A program made the translations under genes and the position numbers. Below the pieces are notes generated by a model, which searched no databases, was not told where the DNA came from, and saw only the letters and a list, made by a program, of their open reading frames with translations. From Fen-999 sp041480065 (lineage in GTDB: Bacteria > Pseudomonadota > Gammaproteobacteria > Burkholderiales > Rhodocyclaceae): a stretch of 64,000 nucleotides of DNA. The DNA lies in assembly GCA_041480065.1 (NCBI GenBank), contig JBGOZF010000009.1, positions 17,015 to 81,014 on the forward strand, written 5' to 3'. Below are positions 25,367 through 34,397 of the stretch, piece by piece; the stretch's first letter is position 1; every line of letters starts with the position of its first letter.

Positions 25367-27358
25367 TCACGCGGCCGGCGCCTGGGCTGTCTCCACCCGG
25401 TTGCGACCGGCGGACTTGGCACGGTAAAGCGCCAGGTCAGCGCGCGCCAGCGCCGCCGCGGTCGTCGCATCCAGGTCCGACAGCACGGTGACGCCGATGC
25501 TGACGCTCACTTTCAAGGGACCGTGATCGGACCGGAACGACGTCGTCGTCACCTGTTCGCGCAGACGCTCGGCGTACAGGCAGGCACTCTCCATCGACGA
25601 GCCGGCCAGAACCACGGCGAATTCCTCGCCGCCGAGACGGCCGGCCGTATCGACACGGCGCAGCGACTCCCTGAGCAGGGCCGAGAAATGCTGCAGCACG
25701 CTGTCTCCGGCCGGGTGGCCATGGCGATCATTGACCCTCTTGAAGTGGTCGAGATCGAGCATCAGCAACGCCGCCGATGGCGCCAGGCCGCGACGGAGGC
25801 GGGCCAGTTCGAGCTCGAGCTGTTCGAGGAAACGTCGCCGATTGGGCAATCCGGTCAGGAAGTCGGTGGTCGCGAGACGCAATAGTTCGGCTTCCATGCG
25901 CTTCTGCTCGGTCAAGTCGCGAAAGACGACCACGGCGCCCGCTTGGCTACCGGCCTCTGCGATCGGCGTAATCGTCAGGGCGGCGGGGAAACCGCTGCCG
26001 TCCTTGCGCAGCAGCCATTCGTCCTCGACCTTGCGCGCCTTGCCGTCAGCCAACGTCTTGCCGACCGGGCAATCGGCGGCCGGATAGGCGTCGCCGTCGC
26101 GCCTTTGATGATGGAACATCTCGTGCTGATTGGCGCCCAGCACTTCGTTCGCGTCAAAACCAAACATCTCGAGCGCGGCAGGGTTGATGAAGGTGCACCG
26201 GTTGTTCGCGTCGACGCCGAAGACGCCTTCGCCCAAGGATGCCAGCAAGCGCTGGCGCTCCTCGTTCTGCACCACCGCACGCTGACGCTCGGCGCCGAGC
26301 CTGCGACTGACCAGAACGAGCAGAGCAGCCAGCAAGACCACGGCCAGCATCAGCAGCAGGAACGGCATCAGCTCGGCGCCGTAGCGCGCGATGACATCCT
26401 CCGTGGTGAAGGCCGGTTCCTTGTCGAAAGGCGGAACCCGGAGATCCTCCAGAACGCTGCGCACCGGTTCATAGTCGGCCGGAATCGACCAAGCGCTGTA
26501 TCTTCCGGCAATCGCCGCCGGATGCTGATCGGGCAAGGTGTAAAGCAGCGCCGCCACCTGCCGGGCCAACTGCCGGCTCACATGCGGCAAGGCCGAAAAC
26601 GGCCACTGCGGATATAGCCGCGTCGACGTGGCATATGGGAAGTCGGGAGAGGTCTGGCGGTTGAGAACGCGCACCGCGCCGGCATCGAGCTTGCCGGTTT
26701 CCACCAGCGATTCGATCAGCCCGGTGCGCACGAAGGCTGCATCGGCACGCCCGTCCAGCATGGCCTGGAAAGCGGCATCATGGGGCATGCCGGTCATCAG
26801 TACGCGAAAGTCCTTGTTGGCGAGCAGCCCCATCCCCTTCATTTCGTAGGCCTGCATCATGAAGCCGCCAAAGGACTGCTGGTCCGGCGTAGCGATGGTC
26901 TTGCCCTTGAGGTCAGTACCAGTCCGCAAGTCGGTACGTGCCGCACGCACGACGATGACACCACCGAAAGCGTCAACCGCCTTGCCACCCTCGTTGTCGA
27001 CCAGCGTTGCCAGAGTGCTCAAGCCGTTGCGCTTCAGCATCAGGACGTAATGAGCCGGATTGGTCAGCACGAAGTCGACCTGCTTGGCCAGTATTGCCTG
27101 CTCGAGTTCGGCGTAGTTCAGGGCCACCACCGAAAAATGCTTGCCGGGGATCTTCGCAGACAGGTAATCGGCCGTCGGTTGCCAGCGCGCAAGCATCTCG
27201 TCCTTGGGCCTGAATGCCAGTACGCCGATCTTCACCGACAGGTCGGCCGCCCAGGCGAGTTGGGAGGCAGCCAGCAGCAGAACCGCCCAGACGCCACAGA
27301 AGCGCGGCGTCATGCGACGACCGTTGCCTCCGGCACGTTGGCCCACGCCTTCCATCAC
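25367..27358 (-). CDS. PhnD-like periplasmic sensor with PAS and GGDEF domains
   Basis: A 663-residue membrane protein. The signal sequence is followed by a phosphonate-binding-like PhnD domain (about 35-310: VKIGVLAFRPKDEMLARWQP, VDFVLTNPAHYVLM, TPDQQSFGGFMMQAY). A transmembrane helix lies near 332-352 (FLLLMLAVVLLAALLVLV), then PAS (about 370-490) and GGDEF. The active-site loop is GRLGGEEFAVV (about 576), and an RRVD motif five residues before it forms the inhibitory I-site. It should make c-di-GMP in response to a periplasmic ligand. Its GTG start overlaps the mlaD stop. An ATG one codon on or a later ATG (MTPRFCG) is also possible. Confidence 0.92.
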   Translation of the reverse strand: MMEGVGQRAGGNGRRMTPRFCGVWAVLLLAASQLAWAADLSVKIGVLAFRPKDEMLARWQPTADYLSAKIPGKHFSVVALNYAELEQAILAKQVDFVLTNPAHYVLMLKRNGLSTLATLVDNEGGKAVDAFGGVIVVRAARTDLRTGTDLKGKTIATPDQQSFGGFMMQAYEMKGMGLLANKDFRVLMTGMPHDAAFQAMLDGRADAAFVRTGLIESLVETGKLDAGAVRVLNRQTSPDFPYATSTRLYPQWPFSALPHVSRQLARQVAALLYTLPDQHPAAIAGRYSAWSIPADYEPVRSVLEDLRVPPFDKEPAFTTEDVIARYGAELMPFLLLMLAVVLLAALLVLVSRRLGAERQRAVVQNEERQRLLASLGEGVFGVDANNRCTFINPAALEMFGFDANEVLGANQHEMFHHQRRDGDAYPAADCPVGKTLADGKARKVEDEWLLRKDGSGFPAALTITPIAEAGSQAGAVVVFRDLTEQKRMEAELLRLATTDFLTGLPNRRRFLEQLELELARLRRGLAPSAALLMLDLDHFKRVNDRHGHPAGDSVLQHFSALLRESLRRVDTAGRLGGEEFAVVLAGSSMESACLYAERLREQVTTTSFRSDHGPLKVSVSIGVTVLSDLDATTAAALARADLALYRAKSAGRNRVETAQAPAA

Positions 27359-28287
27359 CTCGCAGGCGCCGTGAAGCCGGCTTCGCCGGGGCCCGGGGGC
27401 GGCGCGCGGCGCCCGAACACGAGGGACTGCGGATTCCGCTCGATGGCTTCCAGCAGCCGGGAAAGCTGGTGCGACGTCTCGGTCAGTTCCTGCACCAGTC
27501 CATTGACGCGTGGCAGGGTAACTCCGGTCAGCTCGCCGCCGGCGCTGCTGGTCAGCTTGTCGACGCGTCCCGACAGGGCCGTCAGGTTCTGCACCAGCGT
27601 CCGTGCCTCCCTGGTCAGCGGCGCCGCCTCGCCGGCCGTTTCCTCGAAACGGGACAGCGTGACCGACAGCTTTCTTATATTCTCGGCGGACAGCACTTCC
27701 TTCAACGACGCAATGACCTGCGGCACATCCTTGAGCCCCTCGGAGGCGGTGGCGATATTGTTGAGACTGCGCGAAAGATTGTTCAGATTCCGATCGTCGA
27801 GCAACTTGTTGAGCCGCACGGCCATCTCGCTGATCTGGATGGCAATGTCGCCGGCGTGGCTGCCGAGCTTGTCCAGCAGCGAGGACTGCAAGGCAATGCG
27901 CGGCAGTTCGCCATCGACCGCCGCCAGCACTTGCGGATCGTGGCCGTCATCCTCCAACTGCACGTAGGCGAGCCCCGTGACGCCCTGGGTGTTGAGTTCG
28001 GCCACGGTGCCGCGGGTGAGCTTGAAGCGTCGATCCAGACTGATGGTGACCAGGATCAGCCGCGGGTTGTTCTCGTCCGTGGTGATGTCCTCGACCCGGC
28101 CGGCGCGTATGCCCCGGTAGCGCACCGGCGCCTGGACATTCAGCCCGGTGACATTGCCGCTGGTCTGCAAGACGTAACGATTGACGGCCTCCCGCGGATG
28201 CCCCATCCACCAGATCGCCCCGGCGGCGGCAATGCCCAGAACGATCATGAACAAACCGGCGGCAAGGGCATAAGCTCGATTTTCCAT
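27355..28287 (-). CDS. mlaD: MCE/MlaD-type lipid-binding protein
   Basis: A 310-residue protein anchored by one N-terminal helix (ALAAGLFMIVLGIAAAGAIWW), followed by the MCE domain (GNVTGLNVQAPVRYRGIRAG, TQGVTGLAYVQLEDD) and a helical C-terminal part with coiled-coil heptads (LNKLLDDRNLNNLSRSLNNI). The start is placed at MENRAYA, with a GGTAAAG ribosome site eight bases before; another ATG two codons upstream is possible. It should form a ring carrying phospholipid between membranes with MlaE and MlaF. It is longer than E. coli MlaD and nearer to the PqiB-like long-MCE type. Confidence 0.88.
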   Translation of the reverse strand: MENRAYALAAGLFMIVLGIAAAGAIWWMGHPREAVNRYVLQTSGNVTGLNVQAPVRYRGIRAGRVEDITTDENNPRLILVTISLDRRFKLTRGTVAELNTQGVTGLAYVQLEDDGHDPQVLAAVDGELPRIALQSSLLDKLGSHAGDIAIQISEMAVRLNKLLDDRNLNNLSRSLNNIATASEGLKDVPQVIASLKEVLSAENIRKLSVTLSRFEETAGEAAPLTREARTLVQNLTALSGRVDKLTSSAGGELTGVTLPRVNGLVQELTETSHQLSRLLEAIERNPQSLVFGRRAPPPGPGEAGFTAPAR

Positions 28288-28297
28288 GATCATAACT

Positions 28298-29071
28298 TTA
28301 CCGGAGTATCGCGTTTTGGAGTGCCCGCGAACCGCGCTCGGAATGAAAGAAGCTGCGCACGAAGGGGTGATCGATGCCGACGATCTCGGCCAGCGGGCCA
28401 TAGCCGACAATGCGCTGATCGGCCAGCACGGCGACGCGGGTGGACAGCGCCGCCAGGGTGTCGAGATCGTGGGTGACGAGGACCACTGTCAAGGCCAGTT
28501 CGTTGCCGAGCTGGCGGATCAGGCGGACAAAGCCGTCGGAACGATCCGGATCCAGCCCGGCCGTGGGCTCGTCGAGCAGCAGCAACTCCGGTTCCAGCGC
28601 CAGCGCGCGCGCCAGCGCGACCCGCTTGATCATGCCGCCCGACAGTTCCGCCGGTATGAGATCGCCGTGACGCGGCAGCAGTTCGACCTGATCCAGCTTC
28701 AACACGACGAGATCGCGGATGGTCGCCTCGTCGAATTTCTTCAGCTCGCGCAACGGGAAAGCGACATTGTCAAAGACGGTGAAGGCCGAGAACAGGGCCC
28801 CCTGCTGGAAGAGCACGCCGAAGCGGCGCCTGAGCGCCCGCTCGCGCTCGATGCCGGCGCCGAACAGCGGCTCGCCGAACACGCGTATCTCGCCGATTGT
28901 CGGCACCAGCAGGCCGATGATCTGGCGCAACAAGGTGGTCTTGCCGCTGCCCGATCCACCCACCAGCGACACCAGTTCGCCACGGGCGATGTCGAGGTCG
29001 ATGTCACGGTGCACCCAGACTTCGCCGAAGCGGGTCGACAAGCCGCGGATGCCGATGACCGGGTCCATCAC
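28298..29071 (-). CDS. mlaF: MlaF-type ABC transporter ATPase
   Basis: A 257-residue ATPase with Walker A GGSGSGKTTLLRQ near residue 37, signature LSGGMIKRVALARA near 140, Walker B LLLLDEPTAGLDP near 160 and the switch histidine in VLVTHDLDTL. It energises the MlaE permease for lipid transport. Its start overlaps the mlaE stop by four bases and it is followed closely by mlaD, so the three subunits are translated together. Confidence 0.95.
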   Translation of the reverse strand: MMDPVIGIRGLSTRFGEVWVHRDIDLDIARGELVSLVGGSGSGKTTLLRQIIGLLVPTIGEIRVFGEPLFGAGIERERALRRRFGVLFQQGALFSAFTVFDNVAFPLRELKKFDEATIRDLVVLKLDQVELLPRHGDLIPAELSGGMIKRVALARALALEPELLLLDEPTAGLDPDRSDGFVRLIRQLGNELALTVVLVTHDLDTLAALSTRVAVLADQRIVGYGPLAEIVGIDHPFVRSFFHSERGSRALQNAILR

Positions 29072-30219
29072 GGTATCCCGATGTCCCGCGTGATGATCGC
29101 GAACAGTGCGTCGATGAGGATCACCACGGTGATGGACGTGACCACCGACGCCGTGGTGTTGGCCGACAGGCTCTCGGTGTTGGGCAGAACGCGCAGGCCG
29201 AAATGGCAGGCCACGAGCGCGACGAAGATGCCGAACACCAATCCCTTGGCGAGTCCGATGCCGAGGTTGGCCACGGGCACCGCCTTGGGCAACTCACGGA
29301 TAAAGAAACCATAGCTGACGTCGAGCTCGATCTGCGCTGCGACCATGCCGCCGATCAAGGCCGCAGCGGTGGCCCAGAGCACCAGCAGCGGCATCGCCAT
29401 CGCCAGCGCCGCCACCTTGGGAAACAGAAGGCGCAGGCTGCGCGATACGCCCATCGTCTCCAGCGCGTCCATCTCCTCCGTCACCCGCATGACGCCGAGC
29501 TGCGCAGTCATCGCCGAGCCGGAACGGCCGGCTACCAGCACGGCGACCAGCACCGGCCCCAGTTCGCGGATGATGCCCATGCCGAGCAGGTCGACGATGA
29601 ACACGTCGGCGCCGAGCTGGCGCAGTTGCAGCGACGACAGGTAGGAAAGCACGACGCCGATCAGGAAGCCGACCAGCGCCGTCACCGGCATGGCCCGCAC
29701 GCCGCTCTTGTACAGGTTGGCGGAAATCTCGCGCGTCGGGAAATCGCCCGGATGCCGCAACAGATGGACGAAGTCGAGCGCCATCTCGCCGGTCATGACG
29801 ACGAAATCGACGAACTGGCGGCCGAAGCCGATGCCGATTTCTCCGACATCCGCCACGCCCTGAAGTGGCAGGCGCCGCTTCGCATGCGGCTTTTCCTGAC
29901 GGTCGGCGGCGGCGATGCGCGCGAAGACATGCAGGTGTTCCGGTCGAGCCTCGAGCAGCGGCGGCAACTGGCGCCCCCAGGCTCGCCACAGCAGCATGGC
30001 ACCCGCGCTGTCGAGAGCCTCGACCGCCGTCGAGTCCCACGCCGTACCCGGCGCCGCGGCCAGCGCGGAAAGCCTGGAGGACAGCGTGCGGGCCTGCCCG
30101 CCGATCGTCGCCAGGACCCACCGGCCGGACAGGACCGCCTTGTTGCCGCCACCTTCGCGCGCAACCATGTCCACGAACAGGTCGCGATTTGCACCCGCTG
30201 GCCGGGCGCCGTCGATCAC
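29068..30219 (-). CDS. mlaE: MlaE-type permease with N-terminal extension
   Basis: A 383-residue protein. The GTG at 30219 is chosen because it overlaps the ppx stop (GTGA) and has GGAGAGGCAAGG upstream; the longer frame from 30354 lies inside ppx. The first ~125 residues are soluble and resemble a STAS-like domain (VLATIGGQARTLSSRLSAL, WDSTAVEALDSAGAMLLWR). The MlaE permease domain follows, with LVGFLIGVVLSYLSSLQLRQ, GPVLVAVLVAGRSGSAMTAQ and LGVMRVTEEMDALETMGV. The last of these is the family signature and MlaF-contact region. A fused STAS-like part is known in several MlaE proteins. Confidence 0.92.
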   Translation of the reverse strand: MIDGARPAGANRDLFVDMVAREGGGNKAVLSGRWVLATIGGQARTLSSRLSALAAAPGTAWDSTAVEALDSAGAMLLWRAWGRQLPPLLEARPEHLHVFARIAAADRQEKPHAKRRLPLQGVADVGEIGIGFGRQFVDFVVMTGEMALDFVHLLRHPGDFPTREISANLYKSGVRAMPVTALVGFLIGVVLSYLSSLQLRQLGADVFIVDLLGMGIIRELGPVLVAVLVAGRSGSAMTAQLGVMRVTEEMDALETMGVSRSLRLLFPKVAALAMAMPLLVLWATAAALIGGMVAAQIELDVSYGFFIRELPKAVPVANLGIGLAKGLVFGIFVALVACHFGLRVLPNTESLSANTTASVVTSITVVILIDALFAIITRDIGIP

Positions 30220-31709
30220 ACCTTGCCTCTCCGGCTCTTGACCCTTAGTTCCAGGCCCAGGCCAGCCCATTGGCGCGCTTCCTCGGCGAGCGCCGCCGCA
30301 GTCAGGGGTGACGCGCTCAACCAGCCGGATTCGACGTGAAGATCGAAACCGCAAGGCGCCAGAACCGCGCGCACCGGCGGCTCGGCGCTGTCGTCGCGCG
30401 CCCGGTGCAGCAGCGCGGCGATGCGCAGGGCAAAGATCAGCATCCAGTCGCGGGTGTCGAACACCGCCGGCTGCACCCGCTCCAGCTTGCCGCGGTGGGC
30501 CAGCACGATGCGTGACAGCCGTGCCTGGTCGCGGCGGGAGAAGCCCGGCATGTCGGCGTTGGCGAGGATATAGGCACTGTGCTTGTGATAGCTGGAATGG
30601 GCCATGGAGACGCCGATCTCGTGCAGGCGCGCCGCCCAGAGCAGATTCTGGGCATCCTGACTTTCGGCGCCGACGCTTTCCGGCAACACCTCATGCAGCA
30701 GCGCCAGCGCCGTGCGGCTGACGCGCTCCGCCTGACGCCGGTCCACCTGGTAGCGGTTCATGAAGTGATCGACGGTCGCTTCGCGCAGGTCCTCGTGGTG
30801 ATAGCGGCCCAGCAGATCGTAGAGCACGCCCAGCCGCAGGGCTCCTTCGGAAAAGACCATGCGCTCGAGGCCGAACTCCTTGAACACCGCAGACATGATG
30901 GCAACACCGCCGGGCAACACCGGGATGCGATCCGCGCGCAGACCGGCCAACGTCATCCGGTTCACGTCGCCGACCCTAACCATCATCGCCCGCAAGGCGT
31001 CCAGCCCGTCGAGGGTGATGCCGCCATCGGACAGGCCATTGAGTTCGATCAGGTCGACGATCGCCTTGGCCGTACCCGAAGAACCGACCGCCTCTTCCCA
31101 GCCGGTCGCCTGATAGACATGGACAATCGTCTGCAACTCCTTGCGCGCGGCCAGTTCCGCTTCCTTCATGCCCTTCTTGTCGACGCGGCCGCCAGGGAAG
31201 TAGCGCATGCTGAAACCGACGCAGCCCATGTAGAGCGAGTCCAGTTGCAGCGGCCTGAAATGCCGGCCGATGATGAACTCGGTAGAGCCGCCACCGATGT
31301 CCACCACCAGTTGCTGGTTGCGCGGATTGGGCAGGCTGTGAGCGACACCCAGGTAGATCAGGCGGGCCTCCTCGCGACCGGCGATGACCTCGATCGGAAA
31401 CCCGAGCGCCGCTTCCGCGCGCGGCAGGAACAGCGGCACGTTCTTCCCCACCCGCATGGTGTTGGTGGCCACCGCCCGCACGGAATCCGGTTCGAAGCCA
31501 CGCAGGCGTTCGCCGAAACGGGCCAAAGCCTCGATGGCACGCTCCTGCGAAGGACCATCGAGTGTCTTCTCGGTCGTCAGGCCGGCCGCCAGTCGCACCG
31601 ATTCCTTGAGCGAATCGAGGGGATAGATCTGGTTACCAACCACCCGCCCGACCTGGAGACGAAAGCTGTTGGAACCCAAATCGACAGCAGCAATCAGCTC
31701 GTGAGCCAC
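30216..31709 (-). CDS. ppx: Exopolyphosphatase / pppGpp phosphohydrolase family
   Basis: A 497-residue Ppx/GppA protein. The N-terminal actin-fold phosphate site is AVDLGSNSFRLQVGRV, the second nucleotide segment is VVDIGGGSTEFI, and an HD-like C-terminal domain starts near residue 310 (AARLHEIGVSMAHSSYHKHS). It releases phosphate from polyphosphate ends and may also hydrolyse pppGpp. It is divergent from ppk across 120 bases and translationally coupled to mlaE downstream. Confidence 0.95.
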   Translation of the reverse strand: MAHELIAAVDLGSNSFRLQVGRVVGNQIYPLDSLKESVRLAAGLTTEKTLDGPSQERAIEALARFGERLRGFEPDSVRAVATNTMRVGKNVPLFLPRAEAALGFPIEVIAGREEARLIYLGVAHSLPNPRNQQLVVDIGGGSTEFIIGRHFRPLQLDSLYMGCVGFSMRYFPGGRVDKKGMKEAELAARKELQTIVHVYQATGWEEAVGSSGTAKAIVDLIELNGLSDGGITLDGLDALRAMMVRVGDVNRMTLAGLRADRIPVLPGGVAIMSAVFKEFGLERMVFSEGALRLGVLYDLLGRYHHEDLREATVDHFMNRYQVDRRQAERVSRTALALLHEVLPESVGAESQDAQNLLWAARLHEIGVSMAHSSYHKHSAYILANADMPGFSRRDQARLSRIVLAHRGKLERVQPAVFDTRDWMLIFALRIAALLHRARDDSAEPPVRAVLAPCGFDLHVESGWLSASPLTAAALAEEARQWAGLGLELRVKSRRGKV

Positions 31710-31775
31710 GGCGGCACGCCCTTGTGAAAGACGTCCTATTTTAGCAGGCAGCCGTGAAATACCGAGGCGCGGATC

Positions 31776-31804
31776 CTGTCACTGAGCTGCAACGGAAGTG
31801 TCAT
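31776..31804 (+). promoter_or_regulatory. Predicted Pho box (three half-sites) upstream of ppk
   Basis: Three seven-base direct repeats, CTGTCAC, CTGCAAC and GTGTCAT, occur at exactly 11-base spacing (31776, 31787, 31798). This is the arrangement of PhoB half-sites, whose consensus is CTGTCAT. The site lies between the divergent ppx and ppk starts, 25 bases before the ppk ATG. It would induce polyphosphate kinase during phosphate limitation. Confidence 0.6.
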
Positions 31805-31829
31805 ACTATTTGCTTCGCAGATCCAGCCA

Positions 31830-33920
31830 ATGACTTCCATGATCAGTGTCGTGACCCCTAACCGTTTCCCCCCGGAGCATTTCATCAACCGCGAGCTGTC
31901 CCTGCTCGCCTTCAACCGACGCGTGCTCGCCCAGGCCGCCGATGAGCGGGTGCCGTTGCTGGAACGGCTGCGCTTCCTGTGCATCGTCTCCTCGAACCTC
32001 GACGAATTCTTCGAGATCCGCGTCGCCGGCCTCAAGGAGCAGATCAAGCTGGCCAGCCATGTCACCGAGGCCGACGGTCTTTCGCCGCAAGAGGTCTTCC
32101 GGCGCGTCAACAAGGAAGCCCATGCGCTGATCGCCGAGCAATACCGGCTGCTGAACCAGGTGATACTGCCGGCACTGGCCGCCGAGGGCATACGCTTCTA
32201 CAAGCGCGCCACCTGGACGCCGGAACAGGACGCCTGGATCCGCGATTTCTTCTTCCGCGAAGTCATGCCGGTGCTGACACCCATCGGTCTCGATCCGGCA
32301 CATCCGTTTCCGCGCGTGCTCAACAAGAGTCTCAATTTCGCCGTCGAACTGGAAGGCCGCGACGCCTTCGGCCGCGCCGGCGGCGCCGCCATCGTCCAGG
32401 CACCGCGCGCATTGCCGCGCGTGATCCATCTGCCGAAGGCGATCACCGACGTCGACCACGGCTTCGTCTTCCTGTCGTCGATCCTGCACCGGCATGTCGG
32501 CGAATTGTTCGCCGGCATGAATGTGCACGGCTGCTACCAGTTCCGCGTCACCCGCAACTCCGATCTCTGGGTGGATGATGAAGAAGTGAAGAACCTGCGC
32601 ACCGCCCTTCAGGGCGAACTTCCGCAGCGTCACTTCGGCGATGCGGTGCGGCTGGAAATCGCCGACAACTGTTCGGAGACCATGGCCGACTTCCTGGCCC
32701 AGCAGTTCAACCTCGGCCAGGAAGACCTCTATCGCGTGCCGGGCATCGTGAACCTCGTGCGGCTGATGTCCATTCCGGACCGCGTCGACCGACCCGACCT
32801 CAAGTACGCGCCGTTCCAGCCGGGCCTGCCCAAGGCGCTGATCAAGAGCCGGCAGATCTTCGAAATACTGCGCAGCCAGGACGTGCTACTGCATCACCCG
32901 TTCCAGTCGTTTGCGCCGGTGATCCAGATGCTGGAACAGGCGGCCGACGATCCCCAGGTGGTCGCGATCAAGATGACGGTGTATCGCACCGGCACCGACT
33001 CGGTGCTATTGGAACACCTGGTGCGCGCCGCTCGCGCCGGCAAGGAAGTGACGGTGGTGGTGGAGCTCATGGCCCGCTTCGACGAGGAGGCGAATCTCAA
33101 CATCGCCGCGCGGCTCGAAGAAGTCGGCGCCCACGTCGTCTATGGCGTGTTCGGTTACAAGACACACGCCAAGATGCTGATGGTGCTGCGGCGCGAGGAA
33201 GGCGGCTACCGCCGCTACGTGCATCTGGGTACCGGCAACTACCATCCGCGCACCACGCGCTTCTATACCGACTTCGGCCTGATGACCTCCAACGAGGAGA
33301 TCGCCGCCGACGTCAACGAAGTCTTCAAGCAGCTCACCGGCCTGGGCAAGGCCGGCGAACTGAAACATCTCTGGCAGGCCCCCTTCACGCTCCACGCCAA
33401 CATGATCACTGCCGTGCGTGCCGAGACGGCGGCGGCCAGAGCCGGCAGCAAGGCGCACATCATCGCCAAGATGAACTCGCTGCTCGAACCGGAGATCATC
33501 GAAGCACTCTACGAGGCCAGCCAGGCCGGCGTCGAGGTCGACCTGATCGTGCGCGGCGTCTGCGCCCTGCGGCCAGGCGTCAAGGGGCTATCGGAGAACA
33601 TCCGCGTGTGCTCGGTGATCGGCCGCTTTCTCGAGCATCATCGCATTTTCTACTTCTACGCCGGCGGCGAAGACAAGGTTTATCTCGGCAGCGCCGACTG
33701 GATGGAGCGCAACTTCTTCCGCCGCATCGAAGTCGTGTTCCCGGTGCTGGATGCGCGCCTCAAGCGCCGCGTCATCAAGGAAGGCCTGCGCCTGTTCCTG
33801 CACGACAACGCCCAGTCCTGGGAAATGGATAGTGACGGCGACTTCCGGATCAGGCCCTCGCGACGCGTCCGCGCCTGCGCGCAGGAGGCCCTGCTCGCCG
33901 CACTGGCGTCCGAAGACTGA
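31830..33920 (+). CDS. ppk1: Polyphosphate kinase 1
   Basis: A 696-residue Ppk1, the normal length. The N-terminal domain opens with FINRELSLLAFNRRVL. The catalytic phospholipase-D-like halves include the autophosphorylated histidine in GYKTHAKMLMV (about 445), LGTGNYHPRTTRFYTDFGL, and IVRGVCALRPGVKGLSENI near the C-terminus. It forms polyphosphate from ATP reversibly. The final 14 residues (CAQEALLAALASED) are encoded again, with synonymous changes, at 36224-36265, so the gene end was an exchange or insertion point. Start could be the ATG three codons later (MISVV). Confidence 0.97.
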   Translation: MTSMISVVTPNRFPPEHFINRELSLLAFNRRVLAQAADERVPLLERLRFLCIVSSNLDEFFEIRVAGLKEQIKLASHVTEADGLSPQEVFRRVNKEAHALIAEQYRLLNQVILPALAAEGIRFYKRATWTPEQDAWIRDFFFREVMPVLTPIGLDPAHPFPRVLNKSLNFAVELEGRDAFGRAGGAAIVQAPRALPRVIHLPKAITDVDHGFVFLSSILHRHVGELFAGMNVHGCYQFRVTRNSDLWVDDEEVKNLRTALQGELPQRHFGDAVRLEIADNCSETMADFLAQQFNLGQEDLYRVPGIVNLVRLMSIPDRVDRPDLKYAPFQPGLPKALIKSRQIFEILRSQDVLLHHPFQSFAPVIQMLEQAADDPQVVAIKMTVYRTGTDSVLLEHLVRAARAGKEVTVVVELMARFDEEANLNIAARLEEVGAHVVYGVFGYKTHAKMLMVLRREEGGYRRYVHLGTGNYHPRTTRFYTDFGLMTSNEEIAADVNEVFKQLTGLGKAGELKHLWQAPFTLHANMITAVRAETAAARAGSKAHIIAKMNSLLEPEIIEALYEASQAGVEVDLIVRGVCALRPGVKGLSENIRVCSVIGRFLEHHRIFYFYAGGEDKVYLGSADWMERNFFRRIEVVFPVLDARLKRRVIKEGLRLFLHDNAQSWEMDSDGDFRIRPSRRVRACAQEALLAALASED
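33874..33920 (+). repeat. ppk 3' end, copy A of a 47-base repeat
   Basis: The last 47 bases of ppk, starting cctgcgcgcaggagg, are repeated with about ten changes at 36219-36265. The changes are mostly third-position and keep the peptide CAQEALLAALASED, though the stop is TGA here and TAG in the other copy. Confidence 0.85.
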
Positions 33921-34397
33921 CCCACCCCTCCCAACCTCCCCTCACGGGGAGGAGCCGGCGTGTGCGCGAGGCGCAGCAATGACGGGGCTCTCCGCAACGA
34001 TGTTCTTCGTCGAGCCCGCTCCGCGGGCGTGCCACCTCGCCTTGTCCCGCGGGGATTCCCTGCGGTCAGGGCAACCGGGCGGCAAGGCTCCGGGCAACCA
34101 TTCACCCGTTCGATAGCACGCTGCGACGCTATTGCCTTTGAAGTGGCGAACCTCTTACGCCCCGGCATGTCTTCGGCCGACTAAGCGCAGGCGCCGGCTT
34201 CGGCACGGCATGCCGGTGGACGACCTGCAAAGGGCCACAGAACGAGGCTCTGTAGGGAAGGATATGGGGTGACATGTATCCCCGGCAGGCAATGCCTTTC
34301 GGATAGCCAGATGCCAATGGCAACTGCTATACTCCTGCCATCGCGGTAGCGCAACCAACGACCTTCTAGCCGATCTCGACCCAAGAGGAGTAATTGC
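33921..34397. other. Intergenic start of the ppk-end island
   Basis: A 477-base stretch after ppk without a gene I can support. It holds a hairpin CCTCCCC-tcac-GGGGAGG just after the ppk stop (33938-33955, no T-run, so a weak terminator at best), copy 1 of the CGCGGGGATTCCCTGCG palindrome, and a promoter-like region before 34398. Short open frames here show no recognisable protein. Confidence 0.5.
34035..34064. repeat. GC-rich palindromic repeat, copy 1
   Basis: cctcgccttgtcccgcgggg is followed by attccctgcg; the core GCGGGGATTCCCTGC is close to self-complementary. The same 29-30 bases occur at 36196-36224 with one G fewer and one C/T change. It looks like a small REP-type element marking both sides of the island. 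Confidence 0.7.
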
